DNA of 55,724 nucleotides, from NCBI RefSeq assembly GCF_020172665.1, contig NZ_CP083985.1, positions 1,405,067 to 1,460,790 of the forward strand, given 5' to 3'. Below the pieces are notes generated by a model. The model saw only the letters and a list, made by a program, of their open reading frames with translations. It searched no databases and was not told the DNA's origin. The first letter of the stretch is position 1. Each line of letters opens with the position of its first letter. The position numbers and the translations under genes are program-made. Shown piece by piece: positions 33,838 to 48,632 of the stretch. This DNA is from [Mycobacterium] zoologicum. GTDB taxonomy: Bacteria; Actinomycetota; Actinomycetes; Mycobacteriales; Mycobacteriaceae.

Positions 33838-35261
33838 ACGTCCACCCCGCCGGGCCCCGTCACGCCGACGAGATCCACCACGACGGCCTTCCGTCGCGGC
33901 CATCGACCGCGCACGACCTGCTGAATCTGGCACCGAATGTATGGCCGCACAACACCGTTCGCGGCGACGACGGAGTGGTCAGCATTGCCGGAGTCAAGGT
34001 CACCGACCTGGCCGCGGAATTCGGCACCCCACTGTTCGTTCTCGACGAGGACGACTTCCGCGGCCGTTGCCGCGAGATCGCCACCGCGTTCGGCGGCGGC
34101 GACCACGTGCACTACGCCGCCAAGGCATTCCTGTGCAGCGAGATCGCCCGCTGGATCGACCAGGAGGGCCTGTGCCTGGACGTCGCCACCGGCGGTGAGC
34201 TGGCTGTGGCCCTGAACGCAGGCTTCCCCGCCCAGCGGATCACGTTCCACGGCAACAACAAATCCGTCGCCGAACTGACCACCGCGGTCGACGCGCGCGT
34301 CGGGCACATCGTGCTGGACTCGCTGATCGAGATCGAACGCCTCGAAGCCGTCGCCGCCAAGGCCGGTGTCGTGCAGGACGTCCTGGTGCGCGTCACCGTC
34401 GGGGTGGAGGCGCACACCCACGAATTCATCTCGACCGCCCACGAAGACCAGAAGTTCGGTCTGTCGCTGGCCAGCGGCGCGGCGATGGACGCGATCAGAA
34501 AGGTGTTCGCCGCCGAGCACCTGCGCCTGGTCGGCCTGCACAGTCACATCGGCTCGCAGATCTTCGACGTCGCCGGCTTCGAGATCGCCGCCCGCCGTGT
34601 TATCGGGCTGCTGAAAGATGTGGCCGCCGAGTTCGGGGCCGAGCGGGCCGCGCAGATGGACATCATCGACCTCGGTGGGGGACTGGGCATCTCCTATCTG
34701 CCGCAGGATGATCCGCCGCCGATGGCCGAGCTGGCCGCGAAACTGGGCGCCATCGTGCGCGACGAGTCCGCGGCCGTCGGCCTGCCCACGCCGACCCTGG
34801 TCGTCGAGCCCGGCCGGGCCATCGCCGGGCCCGGCACGATCACGCTCTACGAAGTCGGCACCGTCAAGGACGTCGACGTCAGCGCGTCGGCCCAGCGTCG
34901 CTACGTCAGCGTCGACGGCGGCATGAGCGACAACATCCGCCCCGCGCTCTACGACGCCCACTACGACGTCCGGCTGGTGTCGCGGGCACTGAACAACACG
35001 TCCGCTCAACCGGTGCTGGCCCGCGTCGTGGGCAAGCACTGCGAAAGCGGCGACATCATCGTGCGCGACACCTGGGTTCCCGACGAGGTGGGCCCGGGTG
35101 ATCTGGTCGCCGTCGCGGCCACCGGCGCCTACTGTTACTCGATGTCGAGCCGCTACAACCTGCTCACCCGTCCCGCGGTGGTGGCGGTACGCGACGGGGA
35201 GGCGCGCCTTATGCTGCGCCGGGAAACCGTCGAGGATCTGATTAGCCTGGAGGTGAGGTAA
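33834..35261 (+). CDS. lysA: Diaminopimelate decarboxylase
   Basis: A 475-aa PLP enzyme making L-lysine from meso-diaminopimelate. Landmarks: the PLP lysine in [20 protein letters not shown], the phosphate-binding [18 protein letters not shown], and the dimer-site Cys region KHCESGDI. The GTG at 33834 overlaps the argS stop. This start gives about 28 more residues than the M. tuberculosis protein (447 aa), so a later start is possible. Equivalent to Rv1293. Confidence 0.95.
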   Translation: MNVHPAGPRHADEIHHDGLPSRPSTAHDLLNLAPNVWPHNTVRGDDGVVSIAGVKVTDLAAEFGTPLFVLDEDDFRGRCREIATAFGGGDHVHYAAKAFLCSEIARWIDQEGLCLDVATGGELAVALNAGFPAQRITFHGNNKSVAELTTAVDARVGHIVLDSLIEIERLEAVAAKAGVVQDVLVRVTVGVEAHTHEFISTAHEDQKFGLSLASGAAMDAIRKVFAAEHLRLVGLHSHIGSQIFDVAGFEIAARRVIGLLKDVAAEFGAERAAQMDIIDLGGGLGISYLPQDDPPPMAELAAKLGAIVRDESAAVGLPTPTLVVEPGRAIAGPGTITLYEVGTVKDVDVSASAQRRYVSVDGGMSDNIRPALYDAHYDVRLVSRALNNTSAQPVLARVVGKHCESGDIIVRDTWVPDEVGPGDLVAVAATGAYCYSMSSRYNLLTRPAVVAVRDGEARLMLRRETVEDLISLEVR

Positions 35262-35263
35262 CC

Positions 35264-38615
<3,352 letters not shown>

Positions 38616-38882
38616 GGCGCGCCGCGCTGCAATTGTTGCGCACGACTCGCAACCGCGTTATCCTCGGTCCCGTCCCGCATTCGCGGCATCAGCACCTAAA
38701 TCAGAATGCGATGTCACTGGGATACCACCAAATTCTTCCCGTGGCTGACGGCTTGCGATATGACGCCGCAGTCACAGGTAAACACCGTTGCACGCTTCGA
38801 CGGTGTCACGCACTCGGCGATTCCGCTGGATGCACCCAAACCCCTCGCGTGACAAAACCGACGAGGGATAGAAAGGAAATCC
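38616..38882 (+). promoter_or_regulatory. rho 5' leader / intergenic region
   Basis: A 267-bp gap between thrB and rho with no gene. It contains a TTGCGC / TTATCC pair (about 38636-38664), a possible promoter, and a stem CCCTCG...CGAGGG at about 38846-38870 just before a GAAAGGAAA ribosome site. Long rho leaders are typical and often carry autoregulation by Rho itself. Confidence 0.4.
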
Positions 38883-40865
38883 GTGACCGAAACGGACCTC
38901 TTCACGGCTGAAGGCAGCGCCGAACAGGACACGCTGTCTACTCCCGAGAGCACTCCCGAGACCCCGAGCCACAGCGCTGCCGAGGTCTCGTCTCCCACCA
39001 CCGCCGAGGCAGGCGCTGCCTCCGACGCTTCGTTGTCTGCGATGGTGTTGCCCGAATTGCGGGCCCTGGCAAACCGCGTCGGAGTCAAAGGCACCTCCGG
39101 AATGCGCAAGAGCGAGCTGATCGCGGCGATCCGCGATGTCAATGGCAACGGGGGTAACAGTGTGAACGGTGGCGAGGCGGCGCAGGCCGCAGAATCCCCG
39201 GAATCTGCACCAAGCGCGGAACCCAGCGCCCAGGCGCCCGCCAACGGTGCCGAGCCGGCAGGCGCCGACAACCAGGCCGAGGGCCAGGTCGAGGGCCAGA
39301 CCGAGGGTGGAGCCCCGCGCCGGCGCGAACGTCGTGGCGCGAGCCGCGAGTCCGGCGCCCCGGCGGCCAACGGCGCCGAGCAGGCCAACGACCAGCCCGC
39401 CAACGACCAGCCCAAGGGCGACAAGAGCGACCAGGCCAAGAACGACAAGAACGACCAGGCCAAGAACGACAAGAACGACAAGAACGACAAGAACGACCAG
39501 GCCAAGAACGACAAGAACGACAAGAACGACCAGGCCAAGAACGACAAGAACGACCAGGCCAGGTCGGACGACCAGGGCGGCGACCAGAACCGTGGCGGCG
39601 CCGATGACGACGGCGACGGCCGCGGCGGGCGCCGAGGCCGTCGTTTCCGGGACCGCCGGCGCCGCGGCGAGCGGGGCGGCGAGGGCGGCGGCGAGGCCGA
39701 ACTGCGCGAGGACGACGTCGTGCAGCCGGTCGCTGGCATCCTCGACGTGCTGGACAACTACGCCTTCGTGCGCACCTCCGGCTACCTGGCGGGTCCCGGT
39801 GACGTTTACGTCTCGATGAACATGGTCCGCAAGAACGGGCTGCGTCGCGGCGACGCGGTGACCGGCGCGGTGCGAGTGCCCAGGGAGGGCGACAGCGGCG
39901 ACAAGAACCCGCGGCAGAAGTTCAACCCGCTGGTGCGGCTGGACTCGGTCAACGGTGGTCCGGTCGAGGACGCGAGGAATCGTCCTGACTTCACCAAGCT
40001 GACCCCGCTGTACCCGAACCAGCGGCTGCGCCTGGAGACCACCGGCGAGAAGCTGACCACCCGCGTCATCGACCTGATCATGCCGATCGGCAAGGGACAG
40101 CGCGCCCTGATCGTGTCCCCGCCCAAGGCCGGTAAGACCACGATCATGCAGGACATCGCCAACGCGATCACCCGCAACAACCCCGAATGCCACCTGATGG
40201 TGGTGCTGGTCGACGAGCGTCCCGAGGAAGTCACCGACATGCAGCGCTCGGTCAAGGGTGAGGTCATCGCCTCGACCTTCGACCGACCGCCGTCGGACCA
40301 CACCCAGGCCGCCGAGCTGGCCATCGAGCGGGCCAAGCGCCTAGTTGAGCAGGGCAAAGATGTCGTCGTGCTGTTGGACTCCATCACCCGGTTGGGTCGT
40401 GCCTACAACAACGCCTCGCCGGCGTCGGGCCGCATCCTGTCCGGTGGTGTGGACTCCACCGCGCTCTACCCGCCGAAGCGGTTCCTGGGCGCGGCCCGCA
40501 ACATCGAGGACGGCGGTTCGCTGACCATCATCGCGACCGCGATGGTCGAGACCGGCTCCACCGGTGACACGGTGATCTTCGAGGAGTTCAAGGGCACCGG
40601 TAACGCCGAGCTCAAGCTGGACCGCAAGATCGCCGAGCGCCGGGTGTTCCCGGCCGTCGACGTCAACCCGTCCGGCACCCGCAAGGACGAGCTGCTGCTC
40701 TCGCCGGATGAGTTCGCGATCGTGCACAAGCTGCGTCGTCTGCTGTCCGGGCTGGACTCGCACCAGGCTATCGACCTGCTGATGAGCCAGCTGCGCAAGA
40801 CCAAGAACAACTACGAGTTCCTGGTTCAGGTCTCCAAGACCACGCCGGGAATGGACAACGACTGA
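38883..40865 (+). CDS. rho: Transcription termination factor Rho
   Basis: A 660-aa RNA-dependent hexameric ATPase. Residues 1-80 include the N-terminal helix bundle ([26 protein letters not shown]). An actinobacterial disordered insert spans about 85-275, here containing a low-complexity NDK/NDQAK tract at about 180-225 and an Arg-rich [14 protein letters not shown] stretch. The RNA-binding OSB fold follows ([20 protein letters not shown]), then Walker [11 protein letters not shown], Walker [11 protein letters not shown], and the Q/R loops ([18 protein letters not shown]). GTG start with ribosome site GAAAGGAAA. The insert is longer than in M. tuberculosis (602 aa). Equivalent to Rv1297. Confidence 0.96.
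   Translation: MTETDLFTAEGSAEQDTLSTPESTPETPSHSAAEVSSPTTAEAGAASDASLSAMVLPELRALANRVGVKGTSGMRKSELIAAIRDVNGNGGNSVNGGEAAQAAESPESAPSAEPSAQAPANGAEPAGADNQAEGQVEGQTEGGAPRRRERRGASRESGAPAANGAEQANDQPANDQPKGDKSDQAKNDKNDQAKNDKNDKNDKNDQAKNDKNDKNDQAKNDKNDQARSDDQGGDQNRGGADDDGDGRGGRRGRRFRDRRRRGERGGEGGGEAELREDDVVQPVAGILDVLDNYAFVRTSGYLAGPGDVYVSMNMVRKNGLRRGDAVTGAVRVPREGDSGDKNPRQKFNPLVRLDSVNGGPVEDARNRPDFTKLTPLYPNQRLRLETTGEKLTTRVIDLIMPIGKGQRALIVSPPKAGKTTIMQDIANAITRNNPECHLMVVLVDERPEEVTDMQRSVKGEVIASTFDRPPSDHTQAAELAIERAKRLVEQGKDVVVLLDSITRLGRAYNNASPASGRILSGGVDSTALYPPKRFLGAARNIEDGGSLTIIATAMVETGSTGDTVIFEEFKGTGNAELKLDRKIAERRVFPAVDVNPSGTRKDELLLSPDEFAIVHKLRRLLSGLDSHQAIDLLMSQLRKTKNNYEFLVQVSKTTPGMDND
39430..39563 (+). repeat. 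In-frame tandem repeat inside rho
   Basis: About eleven tandem copies or part-copies of the 9-nt unit AACGACAAG or its variant AACGACCAG, interspersed with GCCAAG, encode NDK/NDQAK repeats. The repeat length stays in frame, so unit gain or loss would change only the length of the disordered insert. Confidence 0.8.
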
Positions 40866-40873
40866 TCGGCGTT

Positions 40874-40902
40874 TTGGGAGCCGACAGCGCAGCTGGCATA
40901 AT
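40874..40902 (+). promoter_or_regulatory. Promoter of rpmE
   Basis: -35 TTGGGA (40874-40879) and -10 CATAAT (40897-40902) are separated by exactly 17 bp, predicting a start near 40909 and a leader of about 68 nt before the rpmE ATG. It lies immediately after the rho stop codon. Confidence 0.55.
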
Positions 40903-40976
40903 CGAGCACCTCAGGTTCCGGTTCACGTCCGTCTCGACGGCGGGCGACCCGGCGGCCGACGATCGAAGAGGACATC

Positions 40977-41225
40977 ATGAAATCTGACATTCACCCCGCT
41001 TACGGTGAGACCACCGTGGTCTGCGGTTGCGGCAACAGCTTCACCACCCGCAGCACCAAGGAGAGCGGCCACATCGTGGTCGAGGTCTGCTCGCAGTGCC
41101 ACCCGTTCTACACCGGCAAGCAGAAGATCCTCGACAGCGGCGGCCGCGTCGCTCGCTTCGAGAAGCGCTACGGCAAGCGCAAGGTCGGTGGCGCAGCCGA
41201 CGCTGCAGAAGCCGCCGACAACTAG
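40977..41225 (+). CDS. rpmE: 50S ribosomal protein L31 (zinc-binding form)
   Basis: An 82-aa ribosomal protein starting [11 protein letters not shown]. It keeps the Cys residues Cys16, Cys18, Cys37 and Cys40 (VCGCGN and [10 protein letters not shown]), so it is the zinc-containing C+ paralogue used under zinc-replete conditions. Ribosome site GAGGA upstream. Equivalent to Rv1298. Confidence 0.96.
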   Translation: MKSDIHPAYGETTVVCGCGNSFTTRSTKESGHIVVEVCSQCHPFYTGKQKILDSGGRVARFEKRYGKRKVGGAADAAEAADN

Positions 41226-41296
41226 CGCCCTCACCGACGCCCGGAGCCTCCAGCAGGTAGCCCGGGCGTCGGCTTGCGTTCGGGGATGGAGGTGAG

Positions 41297-42373
41297 ATGA
41301 CCGGCAGCACACAGACGATCGACGCCCTGCTGACCGAGCACGCTGATCTGGAAACCCAGCTCTCCGATCCCGAACTGCACAACAACCCGGTCGAGGCCCG
41401 CCGAGCCGGTCGCCGGTTCGCCCAGCTGGCGCCGATCGTCGCCACCTACCGCAAGCTCGAGTCGGCGCGTGGTGATCTGGAGGCCGCGCGTGAGCTGGCC
41501 GCCGACGACGCGTCGTTCGCCGCGGAGGTTCCCGAGCTGGAGGCCCGCGTCGTCGAGCTGGACACCACACTGACCGACATGCTGGCGCCCCGCGACCCGC
41601 ACGACGCCGACGACATCGTGCTGGAGGTCAAGTCCGGTGAGGGTGGGGAGGAATCCGCACTGTTCGCCGCCGACCTGGCCCGGATGTACATCCGCTACGC
41701 CGAGCGAAACGGCTGGAAGGTCACCGTGCTGGATGAGACCACCTCGGATCTCGGCGGCTACAAGGACGCCACGCTGACCATCGCCGGCAAGGGCGACAGC
41801 GCCGACGGCGTGTGGTCGAAGATGAAGTTCGAGGGCGGCGTGCACCGCGTGCAGCGGGTGCCGGTCACCGAATCCCAGGGCCGCGTCCACACCTCGGCAG
41901 CCGGCGTGCTGGTCTACCCCGAGCCCGAAGAGGTCGGGGAAGTGCAGATCGACGAGTCGGATCTGCGCATCGACGTCTACCGGTCCAGCGGAAAGGGCGG
42001 TCAGGGAGTCAACACCACCGACTCCGCGGTCCGCATCACCCACCTGCCGACCGGCATCGTGGTCACCTGCCAGAACGAGCGGTCCCAGCTGCAGAACAAG
42101 GCCCGTGCGCTGCAGGTGCTGGCGGCCCGGCTGCAGGCGGTCGCCGAGGAGCAGGCGCAGGCCGACGCATCGGCTGATCGGGCCAGCCAGATTCGCACGG
42201 TGGACCGCAGCGAGCGCATCCGCACCTATAACTTCCCGGAGAACCGGATCACCGATCACCGCATCGGCTATAAGTCGCACAACCTCGACCAGGTCCTCGA
42301 CGGGGATCTCGACGCGATGTTCGATGCGCTGGCCGCTGCCGACAGGCAAACCCGGCTGCAGCAGACGACGTGA
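41297..42373 (+). CDS. prfA: Peptide chain release factor 1
   Basis: A 358-aa RF1 releasing peptides at UAA and UAG. The codon-recognition PxT motif is PVT in [15 protein letters not shown], and the catalytic GGQ is in [15 protein letters not shown]. The Gln in GGQ is methylated by PrmC, encoded next. ATG follows GGAGGTGAG. Overlaps prmC by 4 bp. Equivalent to Rv1299. Confidence 0.97.
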   Translation: MTGSTQTIDALLTEHADLETQLSDPELHNNPVEARRAGRRFAQLAPIVATYRKLESARGDLEAARELAADDASFAAEVPELEARVVELDTTLTDMLAPRDPHDADDIVLEVKSGEGGEESALFAADLARMYIRYAERNGWKVTVLDETTSDLGGYKDATLTIAGKGDSADGVWSKMKFEGGVHRVQRVPVTESQGRVHTSAAGVLVYPEPEEVGEVQIDESDLRIDVYRSSGKGGQGVNTTDSAVRITHLPTGIVVTCQNERSQLQNKARALQVLAARLQAVAEEQAQADASADRASQIRTVDRSERIRTYNFPENRITDHRIGYKSHNLDQVLDGDLDAMFDALAAADRQTRLQQTT

Positions 42374-43218
42374 CCACGCTCCGGGATGCGATCGACTCCG
42401 CCGCAGCGGTTTTCGCCGATGCCGGAATAGACTCGGCGCGCTACGACGCCGAAGCGCTGGCAGCTCACCTGGCCGGAACCGACCGGGGCCGGCTGGCCCT
42501 GTTGGCTCCGCCGGACGCCGACTTCTTCTGGCGCTACCGGGATCTGGTGGCGGCGCGCAGTGCCAGGATTCCGCTGCAGCACCTGATCGGCACCGCGCCG
42601 TTCGGACCGGTGACCGTACAGGTCGGCCCGGGTGTGTTCACTCCGCGCCCCGAGACCGAGGCCATGCTGGAATGGGCATTGAAGCAAGCGGCAGCGCAAC
42701 CGCTTTCGTTGATCGTCGACGCCTGCACCGGATCGGGCGCCCTGGCGATCGCACTGGCGCACAGTCTTCCCGGAGCGCGGGTGCTGGCCGTCGAGAACTC
42801 CCAAGCGGCACTGGACTATGCCCGCCGCAACTGCGCAGGCACCTCGGTGGAGCTGATCGACGCCGACGTCACTGCGCCGGGGCTGCTGTCGCAGTTCGAC
42901 GGCCGGGTCGACCTGTTGGTGTCCAACCCGCCCTACATTCCCGACGGCGCGGTGCTGGATCCGGAAGTGGCTCAACACGATCCCGCGCAGGCACTGTTCG
43001 GCGGGCCGGACGGCATGTCGGTGATCGTTCCGCTGGCTGCGCTCGCCGCACGGCTGCTGCGTGTGGGCGGCCTGGTAGCGATAGAGCACGACGACACCAC
43101 CTCGGAGGCGACCGTAGCCGCCTTGCTCGACACCGGATGTTTCCAGGACGCGGCGCCGCGCACCGACCTGGCCGGGCGGCCACGATTCGTCACAGCAGTC
43201 AGGAACGGTCAACCATGA
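42370..43218 (+). CDS. prmC: Release-factor glutamine methyltransferase
   Basis: A 282-aa SAM-dependent methyltransferase. An N-terminal helical domain precedes [15 protein letters not shown], the SAM motif [15 protein letters not shown], and the substrate-binding NPPY motif in VSNPPYIP. It methylates the GGQ glutamine of release factors. GTG start overlapping prfA, and 4-bp overlap with the next gene. Equivalent to Rv1300 (hemK). Confidence 0.95.
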   Translation: MTTLRDAIDSAAAVFADAGIDSARYDAEALAAHLAGTDRGRLALLAPPDADFFWRYRDLVAARSARIPLQHLIGTAPFGPVTVQVGPGVFTPRPETEAMLEWALKQAAAQPLSLIVDACTGSGALAIALAHSLPGARVLAVENSQAALDYARRNCAGTSVELIDADVTAPGLLSQFDGRVDLLVSNPPYIPDGAVLDPEVAQHDPAQALFGGPDGMSVIVPLAALAARLLRVGGLVAIEHDDTTSEATVAALLDTGCFQDAAPRTDLAGRPRFVTAVRNGQP

Positions 43219-43874
43219 CAGAGCTTTTCGACTGCGCCGACGCCGAGCAGCGCGCCACCGGACTCGCCGCCGCGGTCGACGCCGTGGGCCGCGGCCGGCT
43301 GGTCGTGCTGCCCACCGACACCGTCTACGGGATCGGCGCGGACGCCTTCAACCACGCCGGGGTCGCTGCCCTGCTGGCGGCCAAGAACCGCGGCCGCGAC
43401 ATGCCCGTCGGCGTGCTGGTCGGATCGTGGACGTCGATCGACGGGCTCGCGCTGATCGTGCCCGACACGGCACGGGAACTGATCCGGGCGTTCTGGCCGG
43501 GTGCGGTCAGCCTGATCGTCAACCAGGCGCCGTCGCTGCAATGGGATCTCGGCGATGCCCGCGGCACCGTGATGGTGCGCATGCCGCTGCATCCGGTGGC
43601 ACTCGAGCTGCTCAAGACGGTGGGCCCGATGGCCGTATCCAGCGCCAACATCTCCGGCGGCGCACCGGCCGTCGACGCCACCGAGGCCCGACGCCAACTC
43701 GGCGAGTCCGTCGAGGTCTACCTCGACGCGGGGCCGGCCGAACAACAGGCGGCCTCGACCATCGTCGATCTGACCGGACCCGCACCGCGCGTGGTGCGCG
43801 ACGGGCCCGTCTCCGCCGAGCAGATCGCGCAGGTGCTGGGGCTGGACCCGGCAGAGCTGGCGGGGGAGCGGTGA
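43215..43874 (+). CDS. L-threonylcarbamoyladenylate synthase (Sua5/YrdC family)
   Basis: A 219-aa YrdC-domain protein that makes threonylcarbamoyl-AMP for the t6A modification at position 37 of ANN-decoding tRNAs. Motifs: GRLVVLPTDTVYGIGADAF, KNRGRDMPVGVLV (the KxR loop), FWPGAVSLIV and VSSANISGGAPA. ATG at 43215 overlaps prmC. Length is YrdC plus a short tail rather than full Sua5. Equivalent to Rv1301. Confidence 0.94.
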   Translation: MTELFDCADAEQRATGLAAAVDAVGRGRLVVLPTDTVYGIGADAFNHAGVAALLAAKNRGRDMPVGVLVGSWTSIDGLALIVPDTARELIRAFWPGAVSLIVNQAPSLQWDLGDARGTVMVRMPLHPVALELLKTVGPMAVSSANISGGAPAVDATEARRQLGESVEVYLDAGPAEQQAASTIVDLTGPAPRVVRDGPVSAEQIAQVLGLDPAELAGER

Positions 43875-45049
43875 CCAGCCTGCTCGCCCTCGCCGACCGC
43901 GGCGCCGGCGTTCCGATTCGGGAGCTCGCGCTGGTCGGGCTCACCGCCGCGATCATCACCTACTTCACCACCGGGCCGGTGCGCTGGCTGGCAACCCGGC
44001 TGGGGGCGGTCGCCGTCCCGCGCGAACGTGACGTCCATGTCCATTCGACGCCGCGGATGGGCGGGCTGGCGATGTACGTCGGGATCGTCGCCGCGATCTT
44101 CCTGGCCTCGCAGCTGCCCGCGCTGACCCGGGGTTTCGCCTACTCCACCGGTATGCCGGCGGTGGTACTGGCCGGCGGGGTGATCATGGGTATCGGCCTG
44201 CTCGACGACAAGTGGGGCCTGGACGCGCTGACCAAGTTCGCCGGCCAGATCACCGCGGCCAGTGTGCTGGTCACCATGGGAGTCGCCTGGAGCGTGCTCT
44301 ACATCCCGTTTGGCGGGGTCGGCACGGTAGTGCTCGACCAGGTGTCGTCGATCCTGATCACATTGGCTCTGACGGTGTCGGTGGTCAACGCGATGAACTT
44401 CGTCGACGGCCTCGACGGGCTCGCTGCCGGCCTGGGGCTGATTACCGCCCTGGCGATCTGCGCGTTCTCCGTCGGCCTGCTCTCCGATCACGGCGGCGAC
44501 GTGCTGTTCTATCCGCCGGCCCTGATCTCGGTGGTGCTGGCCGGGGCCTGTCTGGGCTTCCTGCCGCATAACTTCCATCCGGCCAAGATTTTCATGGGGG
44601 ACTCCGGGTCGATGCTGATCGGTCTGATGCTGGCCGCTGCGTCGACGACGGCCGCGGGCCCGATCTCGCAGAGTGCCTACGGTGCCCGGGACGTCTTCGC
44701 GTTGCTGTCGCCGTTTTTGTTGGTGGCGGCGGTGGTGTGTGTGCCCGCGCTGGACATGTTGCTGGCGATCATCCGCCGCACGCGGGCCGGCCGCAGCCCG
44801 TTCAGCCCAGACAAGATGCACCTGCATCACCGACTGCTGCAGATCGGTCACTCCCATCGCCGGGTGGTGCTGCTGATCTATCTATGGGTGGCGATCGTCG
44901 CATTCGGTGCGGCCAGCACGATTTTCGTCGATCCGCGCTACACCGGGGCGGTGATGCTGGGTGCGATGCTCATCGCGATCGTCGTTACGCTGATCCCGCT
45001 CCTACGCGGTACCGACGGCCCCGACGACGCCCCCTACGACGCTCGGTAG
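43871..45049 (+). CDS. wecA: Decaprenyl-phosphate N-acetylglucosamine-1-phosphate transferase
   Basis: A 392-aa polytopic membrane enzyme (about 11 helices) that transfers GlcNAc-1-phosphate to decaprenyl phosphate, the first step of the arabinogalactan linker unit. The conserved acidic motifs are GLLDDKWGLD, NFVDGLDGLAAG and KIFMGDSGSM, and the loop HLHHRLLQIGHSHRR carries the His motif. GTG start overlapping the upstream stop. Equivalent to Rv1302 (rfe). Confidence 0.95.
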   Translation: MTSLLALADRGAGVPIRELALVGLTAAIITYFTTGPVRWLATRLGAVAVPRERDVHVHSTPRMGGLAMYVGIVAAIFLASQLPALTRGFAYSTGMPAVVLAGGVIMGIGLLDDKWGLDALTKFAGQITAASVLVTMGVAWSVLYIPFGGVGTVVLDQVSSILITLALTVSVVNAMNFVDGLDGLAAGLGLITALAICAFSVGLLSDHGGDVLFYPPALISVVLAGACLGFLPHNFHPAKIFMGDSGSMLIGLMLAAASTTAAGPISQSAYGARDVFALLSPFLLVAAVVCVPALDMLLAIIRRTRAGRSPFSPDKMHLHHRLLQIGHSHRRVVLLIYLWVAIVAFGAASTIFVDPRYTGAVMLGAMLIAIVVTLIPLLRGTDGPDDAPYDAR

Positions 45050-45164
45050 TAGGACCGGTTAGGATGGGGTTGTAGGTGGTTCGGCAACGCGTTCGGGCAT
45101 CCGATACGCTCGGCGGGCGACTTCGCAACAGTGACGTAGGACATGTGGGGATTGGGGTGAGGCG

Positions 45165-45608
45165 GTGACGACACCAGCGCAGGATGCGCCGTTGGTGTTG
45201 CCGTCGGTGGTATTCCAGCCGATGCGGCTGCTGCTGATCTGTCTCGTGCTCACCGGTGTCGCTGTCGCTGCGGCCGCCCAATTCGGTCACCCGCTGTTCG
45301 GGGTGTTCTTCGGGCTGGGCCTGGCACTCGGGTTGGGCAACGCGCTGTTGATCCGCCGATCCGCGCTGAAGATCACCGCCGCAGACCACCCACTGAAGAA
45401 GAAGATGGCGCTGAACTCGGCGTCGCGTCTGCTGGTCATCAGCGTGATCGGCCTGGCGATCGCCTACTCGTTCCGGCCGGACGGCCTGGGTGTGCTGTTC
45501 GGCTTGGCTCTGTTCGAGGTGGTGCTGGTGCTGACCACCACGCTGCCAGTGGTAAAAAAGCTCCGCGCGCAAGCGTCAGAGTCGGGCGCTGAAGGGACGG
45601 CACAGTAG
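45165..45608 (+). CDS. AtpI-like membrane protein of the ATP synthase operon
   Basis: A 147-aa protein with four hydrophobic helices (about 20-42, 45-60, 85-105, 110-130) and a charged C-terminus. It stands directly before atpB, 2 bp away, where M. tuberculosis has Rv1303. AtpI-type proteins help assemble the c-ring or conduct Mg2+. Sequence conservation is low, so the assignment rests on topology and place. GTG start at 45165. The 115 bp before it holds no gene and probably contains the operon promoter. Confidence 0.8.
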   Translation: MTTPAQDAPLVLPSVVFQPMRLLLICLVLTGVAVAAAAQFGHPLFGVFFGLGLALGLGNALLIRRSALKITAADHPLKKKMALNSASRLLVISVIGLAIAYSFRPDGLGVLFGLALFEVVLVLTTTLPVVKKLRAQASESGAEGTAQ

Positions 45609-45610
45609 CA

Positions 45611-46372
45611 ATGATCGAGACCACCTTGGCCGAAGCCAAGATCGAGGTCGGCCACCACGAGACCGCGCACTGGCCGTTGCTCGGGACCGTCAACATCGAC
45701 ACCATCACCGCGACCGCGATCGCAGCGGTGATCGTCATCGCGCTGGCGTTCTTCCTGCGGGCCAAGGTCACCTCGACCGGGGTTCCCGGCGGTGTGCAGC
45801 TGTTCTTCGAGGCGATCACCGTTCAGATGCGCAACCAGATCGAAAGTGCGATCGGCATGCGCATCGCGCCGTTCGTGTTGCCGCTTGCGGTCACGATCTT
45901 CGTCTTCATCCTGATCTCGAACTGGCTGTCGGTGCTGCCCCTGCAGTACTCGGACGAGTCCGGGAGCGCCAAGGAGCTGTTCGCGCCGCCGGCGTCCGAC
46001 ATCAACTATGTGTTCGCGCTGGCGCTGTTCGTGTTCCTCTGCTACCACCTGGCCGGGTTCTGGCGCCGCGGCCTCCTGGGCCACCCGTGGCGGGTGCTGA
46101 AGGGGCACGTGGTCTTCCTGATGCCGATCAACCTGGTCGAGGAGGTCGCCAAGCCGATCTCGCTGTCGCTGCGACTCTTCGGAAACATCTTCGCCGGCGG
46201 AATCCTGGTCGGCCTGATCGCCCTCTTCCCGCCCTACATCCTCTGGGCGCCCAACGCGATCTGGAAAGCATTCGACCTGTTCGTCGGGCTGATCCAGGCG
46301 TTCATCTTCGCGCTGCTGACCATTCTGTACTTCTCGCAGGCCATGGAGATGGATGAGCACGCGGACCACTAG
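45611..46372 (+). CDS. atpB: ATP synthase subunit a
   Basis: A 253-aa proton channel subunit with about six helices. The essential Arg is in [14 protein letters not shown] and the following half-channel in [21 protein letters not shown]. The N-terminus lies outside. Equivalent to Rv1304. Confidence 0.96.
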   Translation: MIETTLAEAKIEVGHHETAHWPLLGTVNIDTITATAIAAVIVIALAFFLRAKVTSTGVPGGVQLFFEAITVQMRNQIESAIGMRIAPFVLPLAVTIFVFILISNWLSVLPLQYSDESGSAKELFAPPASDINYVFALALFVFLCYHLAGFWRRGLLGHPWRVLKGHVVFLMPINLVEEVAKPISLSLRLFGNIFAGGILVGLIALFPPYILWAPNAIWKAFDLFVGLIQAFIFALLTILYFSQAMEMDEHADH

Positions 46373-46396
46373 CAAGCCCGACACCACAACAAAGAC

Positions 46397-46426
46397 CTGG
46401 TAGACCACTACCAGCTAGCAAGGAGG
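46397..46426 (+). promoter_or_regulatory. Intercistronic hairpin and strong ribosome site before atpE
   Basis: CTGGTAG-ACCA-CTACCAG (46397-46414) is a perfect 7-bp hairpin, followed by the full Shine-Dalgarno AAGGAGG (46420-46426), 7 nt before the atpE ATG. This looks like a translational enhancer for the c subunit, needed in higher copy than the other subunits. Confidence 0.6.
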
Positions 46427-46430
46427 ATAA

Positions 46431-46694
<264 letters not shown>

Positions 46695-46702
46695 CGCACG
46701 AG

Positions 46703-47236
46703 ATGGGTGACATGAGCGCTCTCGTCCTGGCCGTGACTCGCCAGGTCGCCGAGGGAGGCGAGGGAGAAGAAACCAGCAACTTCCTCATCCCCAACGGCAC
46801 CTTCTTCGTCGTGCTGGGCATCTTCTTGATCGTGCTCGGTGTGATCGGCACCTTCGTGGTTCCGCCGATCATGAGGGTGTTGCGGGAGCGCGACAACATG
46901 GTCACCAAGACCCTCGCCGACAACAGGGAGTCAGCCGAGCAGTTCGCGGCTGCCGATGCCGACTACCAGAGTCAGATGGCGGCGGCACGCCTTGCCGCGA
47001 CGTCGGCGCGTGACGAAGCGCGCGCCGAGGGTCGCAAGGTCATCGAGGAGAAGCGGTCGGCCGCGGAGGCGGAAGTGGCCTCGACGGTGCAGGCTGCCAC
47101 CGAGCAACTGAAGCTGGAAGGCGATGCGGTGAACGAGCAGCTGCAGGCCCGCGTGGATGTGTTGTCGTCCACACTGGCCAGTCGGATTCTCGGCGTCGAG
47201 GTCGACGCACTCTCCGCGGCGAAAACGGGGCGGTAG
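46703..47236 (+). CDS. atpF: ATP synthase subunit b
   Basis: A 177-aa stator subunit. One membrane helix ([20 protein letters not shown], about 33-52) is followed by a long amphipathic Ala/Glu-rich helix that forms the peripheral stalk with the b-delta fusion. Starts 8 bp after atpE. Equivalent to Rv1306. Confidence 0.95.
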   Translation: MGDMSALVLAVTRQVAEGGEGEETSNFLIPNGTFFVVLGIFLIVLGVIGTFVVPPIMRVLRERDNMVTKTLADNRESAEQFAAADADYQSQMAAARLAATSARDEARAEGRKVIEEKRSAAEAEVASTVQAATEQLKLEGDAVNEQLQARVDVLSSTLASRILGVEVDALSAAKTGR

Positions 47237-47244
47237 CAACAAAG

Positions 47245-48582
47245 ATGTCGACATTCATCGGGCAGCTGGTCGGTTTCGCGGCCATCGTCTGGCTGTTGGT
47301 CAAGTTCGTGGTTCCGCCGGTGCGCAAGCTCATGGCGGACCAGCAGGAGTCGGTGCGCAGGCAGCTGGAGGAGGCCGCAGCGGCCGCCGCCAAACTGGCC
47401 GAAGCCGGCCAGGCTCACTCCACCGCGCTGGCCAACGCCAAGACCGAGGCTCAGCGGGTCACCGAGGAGTCCCGCGCGGACGCCGCGCGGATCGTAGAGC
47501 AGTTGCGCGACCAGGCCGGCGTCGAGTCGGAGCGGGTCAAAGCGGCCGGCGGTCAGCAGGTCGGCCTCATGCGGGCGCAGTTGATCCGCGAGCTGCGGTC
47601 GGGCCTCGGTGCCGAGGCTGTGCAGCGGGCGGCCGAACTGGTTCGCAGCCACGTCGCCGACCCGCAGCGGCAGTCCGCGACCGTCGACCGGTTCCTCGAT
47701 GAGCTCGACGCCATGGCCCCGAAAGCGGTGGAGGTCGAATCGCCCATCCTGGCCCGGCTGCGTTCAGCCAGCCGTCAGGCGCTGGGCGCCCTGCTGGACA
47801 AGTTCGGCGAAGTAACCGGTGGCTTGGACGAGCAGGGTCTGTCCGGGCTCGCCGGTGACCTCACCGCGGTCGCCGAGGTGCTCGGGCGCGAAGCCGTGGT
47901 GACACGGCACCTGACCGTTCCCACCGATGACGCCGCGCCGAAGGTGCGGCTGGTGCAGCGGTTGTTCTCCGGCAAGATCAGCGTTCCGGCGCTGGCCCTG
48001 GTGACCGACGCCGCCTCCGCCCGCTGGTCCAACAGCGATGACCTGGTCGGTGCCGTCGAGCACGTCGCCCGTCAGTCATTGCTGCTGGGTGCCGAGCGCG
48101 CCGGCAAGATCGATGAGGTCGAGGACCAGCTGTTCCGGTTCTCTCGCGTCCTGGAGGCGCAACCCCGCCTGGACATCCTGCTCGGCGACACCGCGATGCC
48201 GGCCGCCGGCCGGGTCGGGCTGCTGGGCACCGTCCTCGGCGGTGGCAGCGGTGCCAACTCGATCACCACAGCCCTGCTCGAGCAGACCGTCCGCCTGTTG
48301 CGCGGCCAGTCCGCCCACCAAGCGGTGACCGAACTGGCCCAGATAGCCGTGGCCCGCCGCGGCGAGGTGGTGGCGCAGGTCGGGGCGGCCGCCGAACTGA
48401 CCGACGCCCAGCGCACGCGGCTGAACACCGTGCTGAGCCGCATCTACAGCCACCCGGTGCGGGTGCAGGTCGGCGTCGACCCCGCACTGCTGGGCGGATT
48501 GTCGATCTCGGTCGGCGACGAGGTGATCGACGGGACGCTCTCGTCCCGCCTCGCGGCCGCACAGACGCAATTGCCCGACTGA
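47245..48582 (+). CDS. atpH: ATP synthase fused b'-delta subunit
   Basis: A 445-aa fusion peculiar to mycobacteria and relatives. An N-terminal membrane helix ([16 protein letters not shown]) and b-type stalk helix (to about 170) are followed by a delta domain (about 260-445, ending with [20 protein letters not shown]) that caps the F1 head. Equivalent to Rv1307. Confidence 0.95.
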   Translation: MSTFIGQLVGFAAIVWLLVKFVVPPVRKLMADQQESVRRQLEEAAAAAAKLAEAGQAHSTALANAKTEAQRVTEESRADAARIVEQLRDQAGVESERVKAAGGQQVGLMRAQLIRELRSGLGAEAVQRAAELVRSHVADPQRQSATVDRFLDELDAMAPKAVEVESPILARLRSASRQALGALLDKFGEVTGGLDEQGLSGLAGDLTAVAEVLGREAVVTRHLTVPTDDAAPKVRLVQRLFSGKISVPALALVTDAASARWSNSDDLVGAVEHVARQSLLLGAERAGKIDEVEDQLFRFSRVLEAQPRLDILLGDTAMPAAGRVGLLGTVLGGGSGANSITTALLEQTVRLLRGQSAHQAVTELAQIAVARRGEVVAQVGAAAELTDAQRTRLNTVLSRIYSHPVRVQVGVDPALLGGLSISVGDEVIDGTLSSRLAAAQTQLPD

Positions 48583-48632
48583 GCAACATCTAGAGCCCAC
48601 AACCCATTTCGAAGGCAGGAAGACGAAAAGCC

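Noticed and set aside
39430..39563. CRISPR-like short repeats
   Set aside because: Units are only 9 nt, contiguous without spacers, and in frame inside rho.
40866..40884. rho terminator hairpin (TCGGC/GCCGA)
   Set aside because: Only five base pairs with a 9-nt loop, and it overlaps the better-supported rpmE -35 element.
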